Assembly: GCF_000620785.1 (NCBI RefSeq)
Contig: NZ_JIAI01000001.1
Location: 310,001 to 374,000, forward strand
Length of the DNA stretch: 64,000 bases
Reading direction: 5' to 3'
Source: Actinospineispora acaciae DSM 45401
GTDB taxonomy: Bacteria > Actinomycetota > Actinomycetes > Mycobacteriales > Pseudonocardiaceae
Shown: piece after piece, positions 16,764 through 25,110 of the stretch
How the letters are laid out: every line of letters starts with the position of its first letter
Numbering within the stretch: the stretch's first letter is position 1
Program-made: the position numbers and the translations under genes
The notes under the pieces: generated by a model
The model's input: only the letters and a program-made list of their open reading frames with translations
Told to the model about the DNA's origin: nothing
Database searches by the model: none

Positions 16764-17809
16764 TCGCGGACTGTCACAACGACCTGCTGCTGCACGTCCT
16801 CTACCAGCACGAACGCGGACGCTACGACCCGTTCGGGGACGTCTGGCTGCCCCGGCTGAAGGCCGGCGGCGTGGTCTGCCAGGTGCTGCCGGTGTGCACC
16901 CAGGAGCAGTTCGTCGGCGAGGCCGCGCTGCGCCGCTGCCTGCTGCTCGTCGAGCAGGCGTACCGGTGCGCGCAGCTGCACCCCGCCGACGTCGCCGTGG
17001 TACACACCGCCGGGGAGTTGGACGCCGCGCTGGCCGGCGGCCGGATCGCGCTGCTGCTCGCCCTGGAGGGCACCGAACCGGTAGGCAACGACCTCGCGGT
17101 GCTCGACGCGCTGTTCCGGGCGGGGATACGGATGGCCTCGCTGACCTGGAACCGGCGCACCATGCTGGCCGACGGGGTGGGGGAGCAGGACGCCGGCGGC
17201 CGGCTTACCCGGCTCGGGGTGGAGGCGGTCGCCGAGATGGAACGGCTGGGCATGATCGTGGACGTCAGCCACCTGTCCGAGCCCGGCTTCTGGCACCTGC
17301 ACGAGATCGCCACCCGGCCGTACCTGGCGTCGCACTCGTCCTGCCGCGCGCTGCGCGACCACCCGAGGAACCTCACCGACGCGCAGCTCACCGCGCTGGC
17401 CGGGCGCGGCGGGCTGGTGGGCATCAACGCGTTCGGGCCGTTCCTGGCCGACTCGCCGTCCGTGCACGACTACCTGGACCACGCCGCGCACGCCGTCGAA
17501 CTGCTCGGAGCCGACCGGGTCGCGCTGGGGCCGGACTTCTTCCAGGACATCTTCGAGGACACCAACCCGATCGCGACCGGCCTGCTCACCGCGCCCGGCC
17601 AACGGATCGGAGTGCCCGGGCTGTCCGGCCCGGAAGACCTCGCGGCACTGCCCGCCTTGCTGGCCGAGCGGCTCGGCCCGGACGCCGCGCGGCTGGTGGC
17701 CTCGGAGTCCCTGCTCGGCCTCCTGCGGCGGGCACTGCCGTGCACGGTGCCCAATCAAGGCTCACCGGGTGGCGTGATGCACAGCGTTGCCGGACCTTCG
17801 GATTCATAG
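16760..17809 (+). CDS. Membrane-dipeptidase family (M19) zinc peptidase
   Basis: The 349-residue M19 protein starts at GTG 16760. Metal ligands visible are the HxD pair in DCHNDLLL (His6, Asp8), the bridging Glu in LALEGTEP, and the His residues of IVDVSHLSEPGF and LASHSSCRALRDHPRN. The late motif ALGPDFFQD corresponds to the family's GxDFDG segment. There is no signal peptide, so it should be cytosolic. M19 enzymes cleave dipeptides, including D-containing and dehydro-dipeptides, and some act as N-acyl-amino-acid hydrolases. As the last gene of the arm it may hydrolyse the linear amide made by ring opening. Confidence 0.88.
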   Translation: MIADCHNDLLLHVLYQHERGRYDPFGDVWLPRLKAGGVVCQVLPVCTQEQFVGEAALRRCLLLVEQAYRCAQLHPADVAVVHTAGELDAALAGGRIALLLALEGTEPVGNDLAVLDALFRAGIRMASLTWNRRTMLADGVGEQDAGGRLTRLGVEAVAEMERLGMIVDVSHLSEPGFWHLHEIATRPYLASHSSCRALRDHPRNLTDAQLTALAGRGGLVGINAFGPFLADSPSVHDYLDHAAHAVELLGADRVALGPDFFQDIFEDTNPIATGLLTAPGQRIGVPGLSGPEDLAALPALLAERLGPDAARLVASESLLGLLRRALPCTVPNQGSPGGVMHSVAGPSDS

Positions 17810-17819
17810 GCTGGTCGGC

Positions 17820-18536
17820 ATGCTGAACGGACAGACGGTAGTGATCATCGGCGGTACCTCGGGGATCGGGCTGGAGGTGGCCAGGCAGGTCCTCGCCGCC
17901 GGTGGGAAGGTCGTGGTGGGCGGGCGGGACGGCGCGCGGCTCGACGCGGCGGTGGCCAAGCTCGGCGACGGCGCGGACGGCGCGGTGGTGGACAGCTCCG
18001 ACAAGGCCTCGCTGGCCACGTTCTTCGACCGCATCGACGGCCTCGACCACCTGTTCAGCCCCGGCTCCAGCTACGGGCGCGGCCCGTTCGCCGAGATCAG
18101 CGACGAGCTGGCCGAGAGCCCGTTCCGGAGCAAGTTCTGGGGCCAGTACTACGCGGCCAGGTACGCGCTGCCCAAGCTCGCGCCCACCGGTTCGGTCGTG
18201 CTCATGGGCGGCGCCTACAGCGCCCGCCCGCCGGCCGACGGCGGCGCCGCGTACGCCGCCTGCAACGCCGCGCTGGAGGGGCTCGGCCGCGCGCTGGCCC
18301 TCGAACTGCGCCCGATCCGGGTCAACGTGGTCGCCCCCGGCCTGGTGGACAGCGACCTGTGGACGAAGGTCACGCCCGAGGTCAAGGCGCACAACTTCGC
18401 CGCGTACACCGCCGACGCCCTGCTCGCCCGCGCCGGCACCACCGCCGAGATCGCCCAGTCCGTGCTCTACCTGATGACCAACGGCTACACCACCGGCTCC
18501 GTGCTCTACCCCGACGGCGGCTTCGCCCTGCGCTGA
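17820..18536 (+). CDS. Short-chain dehydrogenase lacking the catalytic lysine
   Basis: The 238-residue Rossmann protein has the cofactor loop GGTSGIG (residues 11-17) and the C-terminal PGLVDSDLW region. The active-site stretch reads AAYAACNAALEGL: Tyr145 is present, but the position four residues later (normally Lys of YxxxK) is Asn149. Divergent SDRs with this change are known in bacteria; whether they reduce a substrate is uncertain. It starts 10 bases after the dipeptidase stop and may be the end of that operon. The palindrome at 18541-18586 follows its stop and should terminate it. Confidence 0.82.
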   Translation: MLNGQTVVIIGGTSGIGLEVARQVLAAGGKVVVGGRDGARLDAAVAKLGDGADGAVVDSSDKASLATFFDRIDGLDHLFSPGSSYGRGPFAEISDELAESPFRSKFWGQYYAARYALPKLAPTGSVVLMGGAYSARPPADGGAAYAACNAALEGLGRALALELRPIRVNVVAPGLVDSDLWTKVTPEVKAHNFAAYTADALLARAGTTAEIAQSVLYLMTNGYTTGSVLYPDGGFALR

Positions 18537-18540
18537 CGCA

Positions 18541-18586
18541 CCCGTGAGTGGCTAGGGGTGCTATGGCACCCCTAGCCACTCACGGG
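18541..18586. repeat. Palindromic terminator element, copy 1 (contains FadD stop codon)
   Basis: Perfect 21-base arms (18541-18561 and 18566-18586) flank a 4-base loop. The arm begins CCCGTGAGTGGCTAGGGG. It sits between convergent genes. The TGA stop of the minus-strand fadD-like gene lies inside it, read as CCG TGA GTG. Near-identical elements occur at 25065-25110 and 41469-41514. It should act as a bidirectional terminator, although no U-tract follows. Confidence 0.85.
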
Positions 18587-20082
18587 TCCCGCAGCACCCG
18601 CTTGAGCAGCTTGCCGGAGGCGTTGCGGGGCAGGTCGTCGACCAGATGCACGCGCTTGGGCACCTTGAAGCCGGCCAGCCGGGCCTTGACGTGCGCGATC
18701 AGCTCGTCGGGGGTCACCTCGGACCTGGCCACCACGAACGCGGTGATGGCCTCGATCCAGCGTTCGTCCGGGGTGCCGACCACGGCGGCCTCGGCGACGG
18801 CGGGGTGGGTGTACAGCGCGTCCTCCACCTCGCGGGAGGCCACCAGCACCCCGCCGGTGTTGATCACGTCCTTGATCCGGTCCACCACCGTGATGTAGCC
18901 CTGCTCGTCGGCCCGGACCAGGTCGCCGGAGTGGAACCAGCCGCCGGCGAACGCCGCCTCGGTCTCCTCCGGCTTGTCCCAGTACCCCTCGCAGAGCTGC
19001 GGCGACCGGTAGACCACCTCGCCCAGCTCACCGGGCGCCACGTCGTCGCCCCGCTCGTCGACCACCCTCAGCTCGACGAACAGCACCGCGCGCCCGCACG
19101 ACTCCGGCCGGTCGGCGTGCTCGTCCGGGCCGAGCACGGTGGCCAGCGGCCCGATCTCGGACTGGCCGAACAGGTTGTAGAACTCCAACCCGGGCAGCGC
19201 GGCCTGAAGCCGTTGCAGCACCGGCTGGGGCATGATCGAGGCGCCGTAGTAGGCCTTGCGCAGCGAGGTGAGGTCGCGCGACGCGAAGTCGGGATGCTGG
19301 GACAGCGGCACCCACACCGTCGGCGCCAGGAACAGCGCGCCGATCCGGTCCGCCTCGATCCGACGCAGGATCTCCGGCACGTCCGGCGCCTCCATGACGT
19401 GGTTGGTGGCGCCCACCGCCAGGTAGGGAAGCATCAGCACGTGCATGCCGGCCGAGTGGTAGAGCGGCATCGGGTGCAGCGGCTCGTCGTCCTGGGCGCA
19501 ACCCATGGCCACGATGCAGGAGACGTACTCGTGCACCAGCGCGCGGTGAGTCATCATCGCGCCCTTGGGGCGGCTGGTGGTGCCCGAGGTGTAGAGCAGC
19601 TGCGCGAGGTCGGACTCGGTGACCTCGACGTCGATCGTCGGCACCGGCCCGGTGGAGGCGCGGGCGAGCAGGGAGTCGTCGGCGTCGCGCAGCGCGAGCA
19701 CGCACGCGGGGGAGCGCGGCAGCTCGTGCACCCGGCCGGCCAGCGCCGGGTCCACCAGCACCGCCCGGCTGCCGGACTGGTCGAGCAGGTAGGCCAGCTC
19801 GTCACCGGCGAGGTTGTAGTTGATCGGCACGTGCACCAGCCCGGCCCGCGCGCAGGCCAGGAAGCCGATCACGTACGCGTCGGAGTTGCGCCCGTACGCG
19901 GCCACCCGGTCGCCCTTGGACAGCCCCAGCCCGAGCAGGGCCGCCGCCGCGCGGCTCACCGCGTCGTCCAGCTCGCGGTACGTCCAGGTCCGGCCGGCGA
20001 AGCGCAGCGCCACCCGGTCGGGCGTGCGCATCGCGGAGCGCCTCGGCACGTCGGCGACGGTGCTGGAGCGGATGGCGGTCAT
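18580..20082 (-). CDS. Fatty-acid-CoA ligase (FadD-type AMP-binding enzyme)
   Basis: The 500-residue ANL enzyme carries LLYTSGTTSRPKGAMMTH, FNLFG-type motif YNLFGQSEIG, FHSGDLV and the terminal catalytic lysine in PRNASGKLLKRVLRD. It belongs to the class I fatty-acyl-CoA synthetases. ATG 20082 follows GGGAGG. The last codon (Pro) and the TGA stop are supplied by the palindromic element at 18541-18586. It is convergent with the SDR gene. Neighbouring Mce-associated proteins hint at lipid or sterol uptake, but chain specificity is unknown. Confidence 0.88.
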   Translation of the reverse strand: MTAIRSSTVADVPRRSAMRTPDRVALRFAGRTWTYRELDDAVSRAAAALLGLGLSKGDRVAAYGRNSDAYVIGFLACARAGLVHVPINYNLAGDELAYLLDQSGSRAVLVDPALAGRVHELPRSPACVLALRDADDSLLARASTGPVPTIDVEVTESDLAQLLYTSGTTSRPKGAMMTHRALVHEYVSCIVAMGCAQDDEPLHPMPLYHSAGMHVLMLPYLAVGATNHVMEAPDVPEILRRIEADRIGALFLAPTVWVPLSQHPDFASRDLTSLRKAYYGASIMPQPVLQRLQAALPGLEFYNLFGQSEIGPLATVLGPDEHADRPESCGRAVLFVELRVVDERGDDVAPGELGEVVYRSPQLCEGYWDKPEETEAAFAGGWFHSGDLVRADEQGYITVVDRIKDVINTGGVLVASREVEDALYTHPAVAEAAVVGTPDERWIEAITAFVVARSEVTPDELIAHVKARLAGFKVPKRVHLVDDLPRNASGKLLKRVLRDP

Positions 20083-20162
20083 GGGCGTCCTCCCGGGCGG
20101 CGGCGAGCGTCATCGTGGCAGACCCTGGAGCACGGCGGCCGCGTCGGCGATACCGTCATGGC

Positions 20163-21014
20163 ATGTCGTCCTCTCCGCCGCCCGACCCGGACCGGTCGGG
20201 GGCGGGCTCGAACCCCGAGCCACTGCCCGAGCCCGGCCGCCCGCCGCGCGTCCACGGCGCCGCCACCCCGCTGAGCGACCCGCTGGTGCCGCCCGACCTG
20301 CGCGGCTGGCTGGACCGGGTGATCGAGGTGGTGCGGCGCAGCCTGGTGCCGCTGCTGACCCTGCAGGTGGGGGTGGCGGCGCTCGGCGCGGTGCTGACCT
20401 ACCTGGCCGACGTGGCGCTGCCCGACCCGACCAGGCCCGGCGGGTTCGGCGGGTTCGCGGTCATGCTCGGGATGCTCGTCGCGTTCGCCGCCGGGATGCT
20501 CGTCCAGGGCGCGTCGGTCTACGTGGTCATCCGGGACGCGGCGGGGCATCAGGCCACGGCCACCGAGGGGCTGCGGTTCGCGGCCGGGCGGGCGTCCGGG
20601 CTGATCGGGTGGGGGCTGGCGGCCGCGTTGCTGACCGGGCTCGGCTTCCTGCTGATCGTGCCCGGCATCTACCTGGCCATCGTGTTCGGCGCCGCGCTCG
20701 CCGGCGTGCTGACCGTCGAGCGGGCCGGCATCTCCCGGTGCCTCGAGCTGGTGCACCGGCGGTTCTGGCCGACCGCCGGGCGCATCGTGCCGGCCGCGGC
20801 GGTGGGCGCGTTCTACTCGCTCGTCGTCTCTCCGTACCTGGTCAGCGCCTTGAGCGAGCCCCGGTCGCTGAGCGCGGCGGCGCTGCAGGCCGCGCTCGGC
20901 ATCCCGATGGGCATGGTCAGCGTGGGCGTCGCCGTGGTCAGCTATGCCGAGCTGCGGTTCCACGAGCGCGGCGAGGTGTTCACCGCGACCCTGGCCGACG
21001 AGATCGCCCGCTGA
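20163..21014 (+). CDS. Integral membrane protein, function unknown
   Basis: The 283-residue protein has a Pro-rich cytoplasmic N-terminus (about 45 residues), then about five hydrophobic segments beginning LVPLLTLQVGVAALGAVLTY. The ending FHERGEVFTATLADEI is cytosolic. The loop LVHRRFWPTAGRIVPAA after a conserved CLELVHRRFW-type stretch resembles glycerophosphoryl-diester-type membrane proteins of actinobacteria. ATG 20163 is the first start that removes an Arg-rich unlikely leader. It is divergent from fadD with 80 bases between the starts. Confidence 0.7.
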   Translation: MSSSPPPDPDRSGAGSNPEPLPEPGRPPRVHGAATPLSDPLVPPDLRGWLDRVIEVVRRSLVPLLTLQVGVAALGAVLTYLADVALPDPTRPGGFGGFAVMLGMLVAFAAGMLVQGASVYVVIRDAAGHQATATEGLRFAAGRASGLIGWGLAAALLTGLGFLLIVPGIYLAIVFGAALAGVLTVERAGISRCLELVHRRFWPTAGRIVPAAAVGAFYSLVVSPYLVSALSEPRSLSAAALQAALGIPMGMVSVGVAVVSYAELRFHERGEVFTATLADEIAR

Positions 21015-21194
21015 CCCGCCCCCGCCGGTCACCCGACGGTGACCTGCGCCTACCATCACCGGACCGGGGCGCTCCCCAGACGCGCACGGAGCCGCTGGCT
21101 CCCCTCGGTGACAAGTGCACTCGGCGGCCGCCTGTCCCGGGCTCTTCACGGCTCAGCGCCGCCATTGCCGCGCAGTGAGCGAGGTCGACAGCCG

Positions 21195-21995
21195 ATGGCC
21201 GAGGTCAACCTGAAACCGGGAGAGTCGCCGGACGACACCGAGGCGGACGACACCACCGCAACCGCCGAGCCGGCGGCCACGGACGTGACCGCCGAGCCGG
21301 ACCCCGACGCCGAGCCGGATGCCGATGCCACGGCGGACCCCGACCCGAAACCGGACGCGAAACCGGACCCCGACGACCCGAAACCCGACGACCCGAAACC
21401 CGAGGCCGACTCGGAGGCCGAAGCTACCGCGGTGTCCGAGCCGGCCGCCGAGCCCGAGCCGGACGCCGACGCGAGCGAGCCCCCGACGACGGTGCTCGCG
21501 CGCATCCGCCGGCCGTCCCGCGTGGCCGTGCTCGCCGCCGGCCTGGCCGTGCTCCTGGTCGGGCTCGCCGCGGCCGGCACCATGCTGTTCCTGCGCAACA
21601 GCGCCGCCGACGAACTGGCCGGGCAGCGCGCGGCGGCGCTGGACTCCGCACGCAAAGTGGCCACCGACCTCACCTCGATGAGCGCGGACAACGCCCAACA
21701 GCGCATCGAAAGCCTGACCCAGGGGACCACCGGCGGCTTCCGCGCCCAGCTCAGCACCTACGCCGCCGTGCTCGAGGCGATCCTGCGCCAGACCCAGGCG
21801 GGCTCCAGGGGCACGGTGAGCGAGGCGGGCATCGAGAAGATCGACGACACCAGCGCCTCGGTCCTGCTCGCGGTGAGCGCCACCGTCTCCAACACCAGGG
21901 CGCCGACCGCCCAACCCCTCACCTACCGCATGGTCGTACAGCTCCAGCGCGAGGGCGACAGGTGGTTGGCCTCCGACGTGAACTTCGTGCAATGA
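21195..21995 (+). CDS. Mce-associated membrane protein, acidic repeat N-terminus
   Basis: The 266-residue protein starts at ATG 21195. Residues 10-100 are a low-complexity Asp/Pro/Glu/Ala stretch containing short repeats such as KPDPDDPKPDDPKP, which is very unusual in composition. One transmembrane helix follows (VAVLAAGLAVLLVGLAAAGT), then an extracytoplasmic domain of about 130 residues with the pattern typical of Mce-associated proteins (ARKVATDLTSMS, TTGGFRAQLSTYA, YRMVVQLQREGDRW). It is coupled to a second such gene 10 bases downstream. No mce operon is in the window. Envelope stabilisation or transport accessory roles are inferred. Confidence 0.78.
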   Translation: MAEVNLKPGESPDDTEADDTTATAEPAATDVTAEPDPDAEPDADATADPDPKPDAKPDPDDPKPDDPKPEADSEAEATAVSEPAAEPEPDADASEPPTTVLARIRRPSRVAVLAAGLAVLLVGLAAAGTMLFLRNSAADELAGQRAAALDSARKVATDLTSMSADNAQQRIESLTQGTTGGFRAQLSTYAAVLEAILRQTQAGSRGTVSEAGIEKIDDTSASVLLAVSATVSNTRAPTAQPLTYRMVVQLQREGDRWLASDVNFVQ

Positions 21996-22005
21996 GGAGG
22001 CTCCC

Positions 22006-22620
22006 ATGAGCGTCGAGACCGAGCCGACCGTCACACCGGACGACGACACCCGCGACACCCGCCCGGAGCCGACCACCGCGCCCGAGCGGCCCGACGACGC
22101 CACCCCGACGCCGCCCCGCCGCCCCGCGATCCGTCGCGCCGTCGTGGTCCTCGCCGTACTCGCGCTGGCCGCCGCCGTAGCCGTCGCCGTGCTCGGCTGG
22201 CAGGCGTTCACCCAGGCCAGCGCCCAGGGCGACCGGGACGCGGCGCTCGAAGCCGCGCGCACCAGCACCGCCGCCGTGCTGAGCTACGACTCCAAGACGC
22301 TCGACGCCGACCTGGCCAAGGCCCGCGCGTCGGTCTCCGGCGACTTCGCGGCCAAGTTCAACGAGCTGACCAACGCCGTCATCGTCCCGGCCGCCCGCCA
22401 GCAGGAACTGTCGGCCAAGGCCACCGTCCTGCGGGCGGCGCTCATCGACAACGGGACCGACCCCACCGCCCGCCCGGACCGCTTCCAGGCACTGGTCTTT
22501 GTGAACCAGGCCACAACCGTCATCGGCCAGCCCCAGCCCCGCGTCACCGGCACCCCGCTCAAGGTCACCCTGACCAAGGTGGACGGCGCCTGGCTCATCA
22601 CGGACCTTCAACCGGCGTAG
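22006..22620 (+). CDS. Mce-associated membrane protein
   Basis: The 204-residue protein has a short acidic/Pro-rich cytosolic N-terminus, one membrane helix (VVVLAVLALAAAVAVAVLGW, about residues 47-66) and an outside domain with the SYDSKTLDADLAKARASVSG signature and a C-terminal LTKVDGAWLITDLQP strand. ATG 22006 follows GAGGAGG. It forms a two-gene unit with the preceding homologue; the pair probably forms a heteromeric envelope complex. No mce genes are adjacent, so they are orphan copies. Confidence 0.8.
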   Translation: MSVETEPTVTPDDDTRDTRPEPTTAPERPDDATPTPPRRPAIRRAVVVLAVLALAAAVAVAVLGWQAFTQASAQGDRDAALEAARTSTAAVLSYDSKTLDADLAKARASVSGDFAAKFNELTNAVIVPAARQQELSAKATVLRAALIDNGTDPTARPDRFQALVFVNQATTVIGQPQPRVTGTPLKVTLTKVDGAWLITDLQPA

Positions 22621-22673
22621 TCCCTTCGGGCTCGACGTGCCGCCGGTACGGCCGTCCGGCTACAGTCCGGTCT

Positions 22674-25058
22674 ATGCGCGGATCAATTCTCGGAACCGAG
22701 GTGCGTCGCGTCGAAGATCCGGAGCTGATCCGTGGTCAAGGCACGTACGTGGACAACCTGGACATCCCCGGTGCGCTGCACGCGACGTTCGTGCGCTCGC
22801 CGCTGGCACACGCCCGCATCACCGGCGTCGACACCGCCGAGGCCGAGAAGGCCCCCGGGGTGCGCGCCGTCTACACGGCCGAGTCGCTGGGGCTGAGCCC
22901 GCAGCTCCCGCCGATTCCCGTCAACCCCACCTGCGCCCGCCCGCCGCTCGCGCAGGGCAAGGTCCGCTTCGTCGGTGACGCTGTCGCTCTGGTGGTGGCC
23001 GACACGAAGTCCCAGGCGGAGGACGCCGCCGAGCTGGTGGTCGTGGACTACGACCCGCTGGATCCGGTGGTCGACATGGAGGCCGCGCTCGACCCGGCCA
23101 GCCCGCAACAGTTCGAGGAGCTCGGCTCCAACATCGCGGCGGCCGAGCGGGAGCCCGACGGCGAGGACCCCCTCGCAGGCGCCGACGCGGTGGTCCGGCT
23201 GACCATGCGCAACCAGCGGCTGGCCGCGATGCCGATGGAGCCCAACGCGATGGTCGCGGTGCCCGGCGGCGTCGACGGGGCCGACCACGACGCGACCGTC
23301 TACGTCTCCACCCAGGCCGCGCACATGTTCCAGATGGGCGTGGCCGCCGGCGCCGGGATGGCCCCGGACCGGCTCCGAGTGATCTCGCCGCACGTCGGCG
23401 GCGGGTTCGGCGCCAAGATCGGCGCGCAGACCGAGCACATGGTGGTGCTCGCCGCCGCCCGCAAGCTCGAGCGCCCGGTGAAGTGGATCGAGACCCGCTC
23501 GGAGAACGCGCTCACCATGCCGCAGGGCCGGGGCCAGCAGGAATGGGCCGAGCTGGGCCTGCGCAAGGACGGCACGATCGTCGGCCTGCGGCTGCACGTG
23601 ATCGCCGACTGCGGCGCGTACGCCGGCTTCAACGGCTTCCTCGGCATCGTGTTCACCCGGCTCATGGCGGCCGGCGTCTACCGCATCCCCAGGATCAGCT
23701 ACACGGTCGCGGCCGCGCTGACCAACACCACCCCGATGGGCGCGTTCCGCGGCGCCGGCCGCCCGGAGGCCACCGCGCTGCTGGAACGCATCATGGACCT
23801 GGCGGCCGGCGAGCTGAAGATCGACCCGGCCGAGCTGCGCAGGCGCAACTTCATCCAGCCGGGGGAGTTCCCGCACACCACGGTCGTCGGCGCCAAGTAC
23901 GACACCGGCGACTACGACATGCCGCTGCGCAAGGCCCTCGAACTGGCCGACTATGACGGCCTGCGCGCCGAGCAGGCCCGCCGGCGCGAGCGCGGCGACG
24001 CCAAGCAGCTGGGCATCGGGGTCAGCACCTACGTGGAGGTCACCGGCGGCGGGAACTTCACCGAGTACTCCTCGGTGGAGGTGCACCCGGACGGCGGCGC
24101 GACGATCAAGGTGGGCACCTCGGCGCACGGCCAGGGGCACGCCACCGCGTTCAGCATGATCGTCTCAGACCGCCTCGGCATCCCGATCGAGAAGATCAAG
24201 TTCTTGCAGTCGGACACCGCCGAGGTCCCGCGCGGCGGCGGCACGATGGGCTCGCGGTCGCTGCAGATCGGCGGCAACGCGGTGAACCGGGCCGCCGAGG
24301 TGGTGCTGGAGTCCGCCCGCGAGCTGGCCGCCGACCTGCTGGAGGCCGACGCGGCCGACATCGAGGTCACCGACGACGGCGACCTCGGCGTGGCCGGCGT
24401 CCCGGACCGCAGCATCGGGTGGGACAAGCTCTCCCAGGCCGCCGCCGAGCGCGGCAAGCCGCTGTCCGTGGCGCTGGACTGGGAGCAGTCCGGCGGCTCC
24501 ACGTTCCCGTTCGGCGCCCACGTCAGCGTCGTCGAGGTGGACACCGACACCGGCAAGGCCACGCCGCTCAAGCACTACGCGGTGGACGACTGCGGGCGGA
24601 TCCTGAACCCGATGCTGGTGGCCGGCCAGCAGCACGGCGGCCTGGCCCAGGGCATGGCGCAGGTGCTGTACGAGCACTTCGTCTACGACGAGGACGGCAA
24701 CCCGACCACCGCGACCCTGACCGACTACACCATTCCGTCCGCCGCCGACCTGCCGTGGTTCGACGTGTCGAACACCGAGACCCCGACCCCGTACAACCCG
24801 CTCGGGGCCAAGGGCATCGGCGAGTCGGCCACCGTCGGCTCCACCCCGGCGGTGCACAACGCGATAGTGGACGCGGTCAGCCACCTCGGGGTCCGGCACA
24901 TCGAGCTGCCCTGCACGCCGCACGCGGTGTGGCGGGCCGTGCACGACGCCAAGGCCGGCACCCCCGCCGACCCGTGGCGCGAGCCCCCGGCCGTGTTCGC
25001 CACCCTGCCCGAGCGCGCCCCGGTCGACCCGAACGCCGGCGAACCGGTCGGCGCCTGA
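22674..25058 (+). CDS. Xanthine dehydrogenase family molybdopterin-binding large subunit (CoxL-like), orphan
   Basis: The 794-residue protein has the molybdenum-hydroxylase motifs: VGGGFGAKIG, MGAFRGAGRPEAT in the active-site loop position, GTMGSRSLQIGGNA and the catalytic Glu in GAKGIGESATVG. The loop is not the AYRCSFR of true CO dehydrogenase form I, so the substrate is more likely an aldehyde or N-heterocycle. The usual medium (FAD) and small (2Fe-2S) subunits are absent on both sides. A -10 like TACAGT (22661-22666) seven bases before ATG 22674 suggests a leaderless mRNA. It ends just before the second palindromic element. Confidence 0.88.
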   Translation: MRGSILGTEVRRVEDPELIRGQGTYVDNLDIPGALHATFVRSPLAHARITGVDTAEAEKAPGVRAVYTAESLGLSPQLPPIPVNPTCARPPLAQGKVRFVGDAVALVVADTKSQAEDAAELVVVDYDPLDPVVDMEAALDPASPQQFEELGSNIAAAEREPDGEDPLAGADAVVRLTMRNQRLAAMPMEPNAMVAVPGGVDGADHDATVYVSTQAAHMFQMGVAAGAGMAPDRLRVISPHVGGGFGAKIGAQTEHMVVLAAARKLERPVKWIETRSENALTMPQGRGQQEWAELGLRKDGTIVGLRLHVIADCGAYAGFNGFLGIVFTRLMAAGVYRIPRISYTVAAALTNTTPMGAFRGAGRPEATALLERIMDLAAGELKIDPAELRRRNFIQPGEFPHTTVVGAKYDTGDYDMPLRKALELADYDGLRAEQARRRERGDAKQLGIGVSTYVEVTGGGNFTEYSSVEVHPDGGATIKVGTSAHGQGHATAFSMIVSDRLGIPIEKIKFLQSDTAEVPRGGGTMGSRSLQIGGNAVNRAAEVVLESARELAADLLEADAADIEVTDDGDLGVAGVPDRSIGWDKLSQAAAERGKPLSVALDWEQSGGSTFPFGAHVSVVEVDTDTGKATPLKHYAVDDCGRILNPMLVAGQQHGGLAQGMAQVLYEHFVYDEDGNPTTATLTDYTIPSAADLPWFDVSNTETPTPYNPLGAKGIGESATVGSTPAVHNAIVDAVSHLGVRHIELPCTPHAVWRAVHDAKAGTPADPWREPPAVFATLPERAPVDPNAGEPVGA

Positions 25059-25064
25059 TCCGTA

Positions 25065-25110
25065 GCCGTGAGTGGCTGGGGCCGTTCTAGCGGCCCCAGC
25101 CACTCACGGC
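25065..25110. repeat. Palindromic terminator element, copy 2 (contains alcohol dehydrogenase stop codon)
   Basis: Perfect 20-base arms (25065-25084, 25091-25110) flank a 6-base loop. It shares GCCGTGAGTGGCT with copies 1 and 3, but the inner stem is GGGGCCG/CGGCCCC instead of GGGGTGC/GCACCCC. The changes are compensatory, so pairing is kept. The minus-strand TGA stop (25104-25106) again lies in CCG TGA GTG. Confidence 0.85.
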
